A DNA stretch of 64,000 bases, from assembly GCF_003369915.1 (NCBI RefSeq), contig NC_046673.1, positions 20,141,718 to 20,205,717 on the forward strand, given 5' to 3'. The notes under the pieces were generated by a model. The model did not search any database and was not told the DNA's origin. It was given only the letters and a program-made list of their open reading frames with translations. Below are positions 27,906 through 37,518 of this stretch, in pieces (the first letter of the stretch is position 1; each line of letters opens with the position of its first letter). The translations under genes and the position numbers were made by a program. The DNA is from Drosophila miranda (Eukaryota > Arthropoda > Insecta > Diptera > Drosophilidae).

Positions 27906-28142
27906 AAATAATTGTTTTTTTTTAGATAAACATAAACGGAATTGTTTTGTATTCTCTAATGCCATGCCACCAGATAGGAAGGCCTTTCAGATTTGCACTA
28001 TTGCCATTCCCAAGACCCAGATTTGACCATTTTTTTACAGCGTTCACTGTGCATAGTAAAGGTACATTATTTGGACTATTTTCATTAATTATGAAGGTTT
28101 AATTTGTATTCGAAAGCATGGACAAGTCAGTTCGAAACCCTT

Positions 28143-28148
28143 TCTTTA
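28143..28148 (-). terminator. Poly(A) signal for the mei-218-like gene
   Basis: AATAAA on the minus strand (TTTATT on plus) about 280 nt past the end of the mei-218L reading frame. Confidence 0.4.
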
Positions 28149-28326
28149 TTGATTAATATAACAAGCGTATTTATATAACGCAGAAATAGAGGTAGTAAGC
28201 GTGTGTAACAATTCGTGGGTGAACTCAAGAGATATGCCTGTGCATATACAATTTTAACAATTGAATGATTTTAGTTTGAATTGTGATAGTGATTGTGATT
28301 GTTATTGTAGAAAGAGTAAAGTCATA

Positions 28327-28370
28327 TTAAAATACTTCCAGACGCATGGCAAATGACTCGGCGAACTGAT
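28327..28370 (-). pseudogene. Remnant of the mei-218 last exon
   Basis: Minus strand after a TTCCTACAG acceptor near 28398 can be read as NQFAESFAMRLEVF then stop, against KQFAESFAKLAMRLEVLEAD in mei-218. This shows that mei-218L once had the full C-terminus. The frame does not join the upstream exon. Confidence 0.6.
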
Positions 28371-28427
28371 TAGCGCGAATGTTTCTGCGTAGACATCTGT
28401 AGGAAGATAATTAATCAGTTGAGAGGT

Positions 28428-31400
28428 TTACATATATACGGATCCGCTTACGTGTGAGATCAGGCTTCTGTCCGCTGGTGCAGCAACGCCGAGATAATCG
28501 ATTAAGCGAGAGTAAGAGTAAGAGTAAGAGTATTGGGTATATGTTGGCACTGTCGAGGTCGGGCCGGTGGGCAATGGTCCTTGAGCATCAGTTGACAAAA
28601 TTGGGAATGACTTAGTTGTGATGCGCAGAGCGCCTTTTTTTTCTTTGACGTCGACGAGGGATATGTCCTTGACCTTGACCTGCTCTTGATTGGTCGTTTT
28701 GGTATCCTCCAGATCCATAGCGACCAGCTTGAGGCTGGCCTTGGGATCCTGCGAGAAGCCGCCGTGGAACGTATTCTGGAACGTTTGAATTGAGCTGTGA
28801 ATTGAGCACCGCAGGAATGACATCTGGATAACCAACTCCTGCTTCCGCCCTTGGACTTGGAGTAATTTCGAGAGCCTGGCAAATGAATTCCAAATCGGTG
28901 GAGATGACCCTCGGGTCAACGGAAACTTCTCGTTCTCGTGTATGAGAGATCGGTATGGGGTATTCATCAATCCCTTCTGACGACAGAGGCTTGTAGAATC
29001 CGGTACCGGGCTTTGCGTAATAGCGTTGATTTGGATCTGCAGCAGACTCCGAGCCGGGTGCTGGCTGAAAGGAGGTCGTCTCGCCTGGAATTGGCCAGTA
29101 TGGAATGAACTTCGTATCGGTGTATGGCACCAGGAACTTAGGAAGCGCCATTCCCGGTCGTGGCCACATCTGGACGATGGTAGGCTGCACCCTGCCCAAC
29201 ATGTTGAACCAGCCCCAGCCCGATTCGTTCCCACCCCCGTGCTCGGGAGGCTGGCCATCCGAAAAACCGACTGGGACACATTGTAATTATTGTTCTCCAA
29301 GGCGGCCGGCACCGGCTCCGAGTCCAAACGGGCGGCAATCGCCCCCGACTCCGGATTATACATCACCATCGATGTTGATATGTGCTCTGGAATATCGATC
29401 CGACCAGGTGGTATAAGCATTTGCACGTTCATTTTATGGAACCTTCCCGGTTCACCATAGTATTGATCAAACGGAACAGCCAGAAAGCTAGCCGGATTTG
29501 GGGACGAAACCGAGTTCGCGGTCGTCTGCGAAATGGAGTATTGGTCTGAAAAATTGCAGTTGCAATAGAGAGTTTCCAGTGGTGGTTCCGGCATTGACAA
29601 AGCATTCTCAATTTCCACAGTCACGGATGGCATATGACGGGTGGCTTTGCGTCTACGGCGCTGGAGACGGCGTCGCATCTGTAAATGGTAGAATGCAACT
29701 GGACAACAAATCCTATGGGGTGTGCATCACTTACGCTGATCTTTGTCCCCTCCCAGCGAGAGAGCTCTGGTGGCTGAGGTTGCTCCCTCGGATGGATCCT
29801 TCTGGTCAGGACACTCGGTTGCGTGGCCACCTGCTGATTCCCGTACCCTGCTGATTCGATGCGACCATTGCGATTCTGAATGTTGATTATCTGCTGGCGC
29901 CCACGGTGATATATGGTTGTAATTTGTTGCTGATCTGCGACTGCAATGGCGTCATAATCGGCTCCATTATATGACTGTGGCTGGACTCCACAATTGGAAC
30001 CATAATATGACAGTGACTCGTCAATGTATTGCTGCTCTAATGCAGATTTTTGCAGCTGCGAATACCCGTTATATGACTCCTGTTCGACGTTATAGCATTG
30101 TGGCGGCAAATTCCCACTATACGACTTTTGCTGGTCGTTCCAGTGGGATTCCAGCTGGGGGATCGAATCAACCATAAATTCAAACTGCTTAGGGAACTTC
30201 TTCCCGCGTCTGCCGCGACCATGCCGGTAACGTTGTCCTCTGCGTCTACAGAAAGGTGGAAGGTTCAATGGGTCCACAACAGCCTGCCTCATCACCAGAT
30301 TCTGGGATGGGCCCACAACAGCCTGCCTCATCACCAGATTCTGGGATGAGTTTACATTGGAAGCTTGAAGGGCTAACGGTGCTGCCAGATTCCACATTTC
30401 TGGAGTGCCTTCCAGACCAAAATACTGCCCGATGCTTGTAGTGCCCATGGGAGCGCCTCCTTGATAAGGATAAAGAGGACTGTTAGGGGATACCCAGACG
30501 CTGGGTGCTGCTCCAGTCAAATCTTGTCTGTTGGCAGCCGCTGCAGCTGCATACGTGGTTGGCCCGTCATCATTTTGATGACAATTAATATAAGAGTTTC
30601 CATCTGCAGACGTCTCTGGAGGAGCGTCATTTTGAGGGGTATTAATACTGGAGAAACTGGCTCCATTAGCCGCCATCGGCCTTTAAAAAAAAGAAAAACC
30701 AATTTAAATCTACAGCCCAAGGTTTGGATCTAAGGACACACTCACGGATCGGTATCTGTCGGTTCTGGTGTTGGTGAATTTAGCAGCTGATCGGGACTTG
30801 CAGCGATGGTATAACCAAATATCTGAGTTGATTGTACGCCAGGGCGGAATAGCTGATTGTATCCAAGTTCAGCGGTATTTGGTATTTTTGGATTCTCGTA
30901 ATTTTGGAGGGTTCTATTATCAGAGCCATTGGACCCAGCTGGACCGCCGAATTGATGGCTCTGACTGGAAAAAGAAAGACACCATTCAATCTACAGCCTG
31001 AGGGGGGATCTAAGGACACACTCACGGATTGGTATCTGTCGGGTTTGGTGGATTTGACTCCCGACGAGAACGATTGGATCCAACTGCAGAAGCGGATGGC
31101 CTGTCGCCATTTCGACGGGATTTGTTACCAGAACGATTGGATCCAACTGCAGCTATGGATGTCTGATCGTTATATTGATGAGCACTATTACGAGAGCGAT
31201 TGGATCCATAAGTCGCCATCGGCCTGTACAAGAAAAACATCATTAAATCTACAGCCTACAGAAGAATCTAAGGACACTCTCACGGCTTGGTATCGGTCGG
31301 ATTAAATGGATTTGAGCGATGGGGTCCAACAGCAGAGGGTGAAAGCTTTCCGACATTTCGACGGGCATTATCGCAAGACCGATTGGATGGCTGATCATTA

Positions 31401-31609
31401 CGAGAGCGACTGGATCCATTAGTCGCCATCGGCCTGTTCAAGAAAAACTCATTTAAATCTACGCCCAAGCAATGGATCGAAGAACACACTCACGGATTCG
31501 GGTCACAGGTCGGATCTGTCGGATTTGAATCGTCATCGTGGCGCAAGAATTCGTTCAGCGACAAAGTTGTACCACGGCGCCGTGCGCCTGAGTTCTTTTT
31601 AGGAGGCAT
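28428..31609 (-). CDS. mei-218-like paralogue lacking the MCM-like domain (mei-218L)
   Basis: Minus-strand exons 31609-31494, 31433-31284, 31223-31026, 30964-30746, 30680-29735 and 29678-28428 join in phase to an open 959-codon frame. The start, MPPKKNSGARRRGTTLSLNE, parallels mei-218's MSSKKRLGARRQGTAAVPLN, and the sixth exon parallels mei-218 exon 3 (basic RRRR start, then RIDIP, QSVFRMASLP, FLVP and PG motifs). The several-hundred-residue MCM-like ATPase region of mei-218 is missing. Only nucleotide remnants of its last parts survive near 28440-28490 and 28327-28370 (QFAESF and MRLEV homologues), out of frame. The second, third and fifth exons start alike (PMATNG/PMATYG/PMAANG), suggesting exon duplication. 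Function unknown; it may be a young gene or a slowly decaying one. In the middle of the last exon a second frame is also conserved (see findings). Confidence 0.65.
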
Positions 31610-31732
31610 GGCTGGAAGTAGTTCAACAAAATGTTAAAACAAAAAAAGCACAAACAACAAACCGTCCAGTTGCACGTCAGGCAGGCAGGCGTTACCCCTG
31701 ACTCACGGCCCGCTAGAAGGCGCAGGCGCAGG

Positions 31733-31816
31733 CGCGGCGACAATCAACGGCAACAGCGATGGCGTCTCCGTCACCAGATCGACGTAGAACAACACAATTT
31801 GAAGCTCACCAGGCTC
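31733..31816 (-). pseudogene. mei-217 relic upstream of mei-218L
   Basis: Minus strand reads FYVDLVTETPSLLPLIVAA, matching mei-217 IYADLLTHAPSLLPLIVEE at 12 of 19 positions. It is preceded by a TAG and followed by a stop after GC-rich hexamer repeats, so it is a dead fragment. It lies about 120 nt 5' of the mei-218L ATG, in the place mei-217 holds relative to mei-218. The same fragment recurs in units 2-4 near 39.85-39.93, 47.96-48.05 and 55.93-56.01 kb. Confidence 0.75.
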
Positions 31817-32033
31817 GCCCTACGAATGTTGCACGAAAAATATGTATGCACAGTTCAGTTGCCGCGGCAAGTATTATTTTCGGCCGAATATTTGCCCTAG
31901 ACTTTGCTAAACAGCGTGCGGTGCGGCACTTTGTATTTTTGTAGTGTATACCGCGAAAACTACTCTGGTTTTTTTCACGACGATATATGTATGTATAGTT
32001 TGTTCAATTTAAAAATGTTTACAAATTTTTCGT

Positions 32034-32072
32034 ATGCTGACTGTCTAATGCGTTGGCACAGAATATTCGAGA
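32034..32072 (-). pseudogene. mei-217 exon-1 relic
   Basis: Minus strand ATATTCTGTGCCAACGCATT followed by AGACAGTCAGCATACG resembles the end of mei-217 exon 1 (ILRQRFSQ) and its donor GTGAGTATGC. Present only in unit 1; units 2-4 have a different, shorter sequence here. Confidence 0.5.
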
Positions 32073-32642
32073 CTGTTCATGTTCTACTACTTGACAGCAA
32101 GTTCCAGGAAAAGCAGACTTGACATGACAATGCATCGACAGGAAGTAGAGATGATAATGTCAATTGTCATCCAATACAGGTTTAGTTAAATTCTATGGGT
32201 AAATTCTATGGCTTGAGACATTAACGGTTTTCTTCTACTTGACAGTAAGCTCTGCAAAGGGCGCAGGGTTGCAGTGCGAACGTATCGACGGGAATGGCGA
32301 ATGGCAAATGAAGTTCTAGAATGTTTCATTGCCAAAGCCACACATACATGTGTACATATATCTGCACATATTCACATATGTGTGTGCGCAGTCAGCTTGA
32401 AAAATTTTCCTAACCTCGTGTCCGTCACAAATATTCCTTCGACGTTTTTGGACGTGTGCTCAGTGGTTTATTGGAAATTAATTATTAATTAAATAATTCA
32501 AAAGGTAATAATTAAAACGATCAAATCGAAAGGAAGAAAACTTCCCATTTTCACGAAAAGGTCACGAGAAATACGCTTTCGAAGTCTTGAAGCCAAATAC
32601 TGAGTCTATTTCGTTCCAGGTCGTAGTAATACCGCAGCACCC

Positions 32643-33101
32643 ATGGATATTGGAGCCGGGCCTGAGCCGAGCTGCTCAAAGCGAAGCAACGGGAATGATC
32701 CAGCCGATGATAAGGATAACGAGATGAGCGTTAAGCGCAGCCGCCCCGACGATTCGAATGAATCCTTGTCCCTGCCTGCCGCTCCGGTTGCTGGAGCACA
32801 GGACAGCGCAATGGATTACGAGATGCAGGAGCAGCAGCAGGAGCAGCCGCAGGAGCAGCCGCAGGAGCAGCAGCAGGAGCAGCAGCAGGAGCAGCAGCAG
32901 GAGCAGCCGCAGGAGCAGCCGCAGGAGCAGCAGCAGCAGGCTCCGTTTCCGCAGCAGGGTCCGCATCATCTGGGGGTGCCGTATTCCATTATCCCGTGCC
33001 CAGTACATCCGAATCGCGTAGATGTGTTTCACTGGGCTACACTTCGTCATTTTGCCTACAATATTCCATTTAATGATAAATATCATGGACGTGACGACTA
33101 A
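32643..33101 (+). CDS. E/Q-repeat protein, unit 1 copy (152 aa), function unknown
   Basis: ATG-initiated ORF with an acidic N-terminal half, a basic VKRSRPDD patch that could be a nuclear localisation signal, a run of EQQQ/EQPQ tetrapeptides (GAGCAGCAGCAG and GAGCAGCCGCAG units), and a conserved tail with HPNRVDVFHWATLRHFAYN and ending KYHGRDD. A 5' UTR intron is likely: donor GGTAATA near 32504, acceptor TTCCAG at about 32621. AATAAA follows near 33147. It lies divergently from mei-218L and convergently with the membrane-protein gene. I do not recognise a family. The antisense strand of the repeat gives spurious leucine runs. Confidence 0.7.
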   Translation: MDIGAGPEPSCSKRSNGNDPADDKDNEMSVKRSRPDDSNESLSLPAAPVAGAQDSAMDYEMQEQQQEQPQEQPQEQQQEQQQEQQQEQPQEQPQEQQQQAPFPQQGPHHLGVPYSIIPCPVHPNRVDVFHWATLRHFAYNIPFNDKYHGRDD

Positions 33102-33617
33102 ACATATCCCCTCGAAAGAAAAACTGCCAGAAACAGGTGGAACAATAATAAATCTACAAACCAAAGAGGGAGTAAAAATAGCAAACGGGCAACGATGAAC
33201 TATCAATAATAAAATATATAAATTTGTATTTATTCCACAAGGAATTATACCCATTAAAGACAAAAACAAAAGAATAGTATTTTACCTCTACTTAATATGC
33301 AAACATCAATCAATTCTTGACTAACTCCTGTTTCGCTGAATGCTTTCATCTTTCCATACTTTCTCTTACCTATACGACAATTACTGGCGGAGGTAATGAT
33401 CCATTTATCCCTAAATAATCCCTTTGATGATATGTATTGTACCCATCATATTGTGGGACTATTATTGCAAACCAATGCGGAAGGCTGACCACAGAACGGA
33501 TCCCTTGGGAGCAGTACTATTCAAAGACAACAAAGATTCATTCCCCCACAACACAATGTTGCACAATTTAATTAATTAATTAAATATTTTCCATATATTG
33601 CAATGCTGTAAACTGGA

Positions 33618-33977
33618 TTAATTGGAAAATTTCCTCAAAGCATAGACTAAGGTGCCTGCAATCATTTTAGCAATCACCAATGTCGCCTGGTGTAGCATAA
33701 CTACCACATCTTTGGATGCGACTTCAGAGCGAAAAATGGCCACGACAAGGACCACAATGACGGCCGCGCAGAACAGCGAGAGCACCAGCCGCAACAACCA
33801 AATTATAATATACCACATGATCAGGAAGAGCACTACGCAGCCGATGAGCGAGCCCAGGTCCGACGCCATCGATAGCTGGCTCAAAAAGTCATAGATAGTC
33901 TTGTAGAACGGGCCGTTCTCCAACTGGCCCAAAGCCTGAGATTTGGGTGGGTTTTCGAAGCTGGCAGCTGGCTCCAT
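33618..33977 (-). CDS. Small two-helix membrane protein, unit 1 copy (119 aa)
   Basis: First ATG gives MEPAASFENPPKSQ. After about 45 hydrophilic residues, two long hydrophobic segments separated by a single Arg (GCVVLFLIMWYIIIWLL, then LVLSLFCAAVIVVLVVAIF) form a hairpin or paired transmembrane helices, followed by an amphipathic tail ending ALRKFSN. An upstream extension of the frame would need a non-ATG start, so 33977 is preferred. No family recognised. The protein is identical in all four units. It sits just downstream of mei-218 on the same strand, and could share its transcript or have its own promoter. Confidence 0.7.
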   Translation of the reverse strand: MEPAASFENPPKSQALGQLENGPFYKTIYDFLSQLSMASDLGSLIGCVVLFLIMWYIIIWLLRLVLSLFCAAVIVVLVVAIFRSEVASKDVVVMLHQATLVIAKMIAGTLVYALRKFSN

Positions 33978-34380
33978 TTTCAAATTTTCGTTTGTATATT
34001 TTTGGAAAATATTTTTGGGATCTAAACTGAGGTAAACTCCAAACTTGAATGGATTGTCCAAACATTTATTGTTATATTTTTGCCTATTTGGTGATTACAT
34101 TTTTGGTTTGTTTGAATATTTGGAATAATAGATGTATGAAAGTAAAACGGTTAGTGGCATGGCATTTCTTTTGCCTGGCTTCATTTCTCGTACCTTTTCT
34201 AAAGGTAATAAGGTAATGTACCACTTAGAGCCACCAACGACATGGTGATGAATCACAACTGGTTAATATGCGTAAGACCACATCGCAGTTGTTTGTTTGC
34301 TTTGAGCGCCTTACGAGTTACAAAAAAAAAATACAAAATAAACCAAAAAATAGAAAACTTATAGTTAACTGAGTGTTGTG

Positions 34381-37300
34381 TTATTCCATTTGGTCCCAGC
34401 TGCCGGTACTGCGGCGCTTGACTTGAATGCCCAGCTGTTCCTCGCCATATCGATCGAGGTAGTTCAACAGCCAGCGTGTGAACTCATCCATGTACGGATC
34501 AATGTGGGAAATCACACTGAATGTCTCCATTGATGGTGCGGGCATCTCTTGGGCACCAAATATTTTCTGCACAAAGTGCTCGCAATGAAAAATGGCTACG
34601 ATCACATCCGCTTCGAGGACTTCCAACCGCATCGCCAGCTTGGCAAACGACTCGGCGAACTGTTTCAGCACAATATACGTGGCAAAGAACAAGAGAGAGG
34701 GTGACAGTTATATTAGGTATGGTAGTACTCCATCAATTAGAAGAGGATAGATAGATCCGCTCACTTGGTCGCTGCTTGCGTGAGATCACATAGTATTTTT
34801 GCAGCAAGCATTGGGCCTCATCCCCAAAGACCACCTTGCGCTTGTGCAGCAAGCCGAGGAGCATGCGCAAATCCTCTTCAGGTACGTTCAGTCCATCCTG
34901 CTCCGTCTTCTGGCCGTCCTCGCTGTGCAGCTGGAGCAGAAAACCCCACAGGCTGTCGCTCACCTTCTCCCCCATGTAAATGGGCAGGCCAAAGATACTA
35001 AAAAGAAAGAGCGTCAATCATTGAATTATTGATTCTGTGGTAGGAAGCGTACGGGCACAGTTTGGCAAAGGCCACTGTCTGATTGGTGGCATTCTCCGGT
35101 TGCCAGTGCGTCCAAATGGCGGTCTCGAGTGGCTGCTCGCCCTGGGTCTGCGGCACGGGCACCGCTCCGTTCTCGATAGCCTTCTCCAGCTGTTCGCCAT
35201 GCTCGCGGGACAGACGCGTCCAGTCACCGACATAGTAAACGCCCTGTTGGGCCATCAGCAGGGGACTGGCCACCACCCAATTGTAGCGCACGGGCAGTGC
35301 CGAGTGCGTGGCCTGCAGACCGCCCTCGTGCGGGCCCAGGAAACGTGGCGCCAACTGACCCACACTGGACATCAGACGATTGGCCATGGTGCTGTCGGTG
35401 GCAATGATGCACAGCGAGATGGGGGACCGCAACTCGTCCGGCTCGATGGACGCAATGCTGGCCAGCAGGACCATCTTCAAGTAGACGTAACAGTCCATGG
35501 GTACGCACTCCTGGCTAAGCTGGGCGCTCAGGGCATAGATAAAGGCATAGTCCGAGTACTGCGAGCATATCAGTTGATACAACTTTTTCACGCTCGACGG
35601 CGCAAAGTTGAGGTCCGGCTTTGGGTGGGCTTCATTGGCTGGCCGCCGGCTAAAGAGCTGATGCCGAGCCACTGTCGAAGAACTCGATTGTCCTGGAGGA
35701 GCCGCAGTTGGGAGAGACTTGATTGCACTGTGAACTGTGCCATGTGTGTCTGGGTCTTCTTTGTCAATTTCAATATCAATTCCAATTGCCTGTTGGTTGT
35801 TGTCCTCCAAGTCCATATTGAGGAGCGGGCGGCTGTGCATTATATCCCTGGCCAAATCCCCCTGACTGAGGTTCCATCCCTCCTCCCATCCCTGCGCACG
35901 GGTAGAATTGCCGAGGGGGATTGGGCATTGTTCGTATCCAGGATTTGGTGTGTATGCTGGCCAATATCGTGGTCCGTTTTGAGGTTGTCCATCGCGTGTT
36001 TGTTGTCCATAAAATCCTGCTGCAGCAGGTTGCTCATTGAAGTAATATTTTGTTCCTGGTTTTGGTACAAAGAACTCATGGGACAACGGTAAATGTCCGA
36101 ATTTTGGCACAAAGACACCACTTCTGTCTCCTGGGACGCGAATATATACGATGGGTTTGATTCTTTGTGGTACCAAGAACTGAGGGATGGCAATTCCTGG
36201 CTGGGACCTGATATAGAGGATGGCAGTCCGCAACCATCCAACTGTGTAGTAGTAGCCACAGCATGATCTGTCCCCGTTCCCACCCCAGTGATTGGGAGGC
36301 TGGCAAGCCGAAAAACCGACTGGTTCAACATCGGGTGGCAGTTCTCCATGGGCGCAGGGGGCTGCGGCGGCAGTCGATCTTCCCGTGCCAATATTTCGCC
36401 TGTCTGTGGGCGATAGACTACCTGGGATGTTATAACATTCTTTGGAATATCAATCCGTTCAGGCACCAAAAGCACTTCTATGGGCAATAACCCTGGATTT
36501 GAAGCCAATGCCTCAGGAGCAAAGGATGGAATAGCCGATAGTATAATCGGATTCGGACCAGGAGCCGAATAAGTAGATGGAGCCGGAGCCTGAGGTGCTG
36601 GAGCACTGCAATAATAGTTGTATGGCAACGGTTGCGGTTGCGGCATGGGACTTTCCATTTTCATCAAATCCTTTGCCGCAATGGAGCCTATCTTGCGTCG
36701 GGGACGGCGGGTCTGAAATCGGTAGGCTTATGATAAGGTGTGTACCTCAGATTGGTTGTAGTACATCACTTACGAAGTTCATTCTGGCACGCTGAGTGGC
36801 CTCTGCTTCCTGGGCCTGTGGTCCTATTCCCCAATCGTGTATGGCAGTGCCAGTGTTTGTGTTTTCACTAGCAGAGAGTGAAAAGGCATCGGCATCGGCA
36901 TCATTCAGAGGATGATCGAGTAAAGCCCGGCCCTGGTCAAGAGCCTCAGGCTGCTCCAGCTGCTGCCATGTGCTCTGTATTTTTGTGGGCAGCGAGCTTA
37001 GCCATTTGGCTATCGATTCGAGCTTATCGGGCTTTAAAGGTAGCGCCGGATCGTGCCAATATGCATCCTCATTAGCCAGAGGAGCCCTCATCTTGGCTCC
37101 AACAATTGAAAGTGGATGTTCGCATGCGTTTTCAGAAGTCTGGACTGTTAGCGACGGTGCCTGTTCGGCTTTACTTGGAGCACCTTCGATATCGTCAGAG
37201 TCCCAGTCGAATGCTGGCAGAGTGGCAGCCACAGATGTAGAGTTTGATGGCTTTTGATCGTTGTCTTGAGACGTTGGGGTTAGAATAGGGGTAACAATGC

Positions 37301-37518
37301 TGGTGTGACTGAATTCGTTTGATCCAGTGATCGTGCTGTAAAGGGAAAACTCGTTGGAATCTAGACCCTTTCATCGTCAAAGGCGCACCACACACTTACC
37401 CAACGGAACCGACCGGATTCGAGGTATTTTGCGGCTCCTCGTCGCTGCAGAAATATTCATTGAGTGGGACAGCAGCCGTACCCTGGCGGCGTGCCCCTAG
37501 GCGCTTTTTAGATGACAT
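34381..37518 (-). pseudogene. mei-218: mei-218 copy 1, disrupted
   Basis: Same exon plan as the copy at 58760-61919: exons 37518-37400, 37335-36774, 36712-35053, 34997-34765 and a last exon near 34.38-34.69 kb. Two lesions are seen. First, the G run at about 35925-35929 is five rather than six, which shifts the frame between the N-terminal half and the MCM-like half. Second, a 21-bp deletion near 34679 removes the acceptor AG of the last exon; reading through the unspliced intron stops after QRPSERIYLSSSN, losing about 105 residues. The MCM-like codons are otherwise intact. A truncated product, or use of the alternative frame discussed in the findings, remains possible. Confidence 0.7.

Noticed and set aside
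32676-33269. Minus-strand ORF with long leucine runs
   Set aside because: It is the complement of the E/Q repeat; CTGCTGCTC reads as leucine. No start context or conserved tail.
33978-34061. Longer N-terminus of the small membrane protein (DNPFKFGVYL...)
   Set aside because: It would require a TTG start; the first in-frame ATG is at 33977.
35037-36092. 351-codon plus-strand ORF, repeated in each unit
   Set aside because: It is antisense to the mei-218 MCM-like exon, whose minus-strand frame has recognisable domain motifs and splice sites; the plus frame is a composition shadow.
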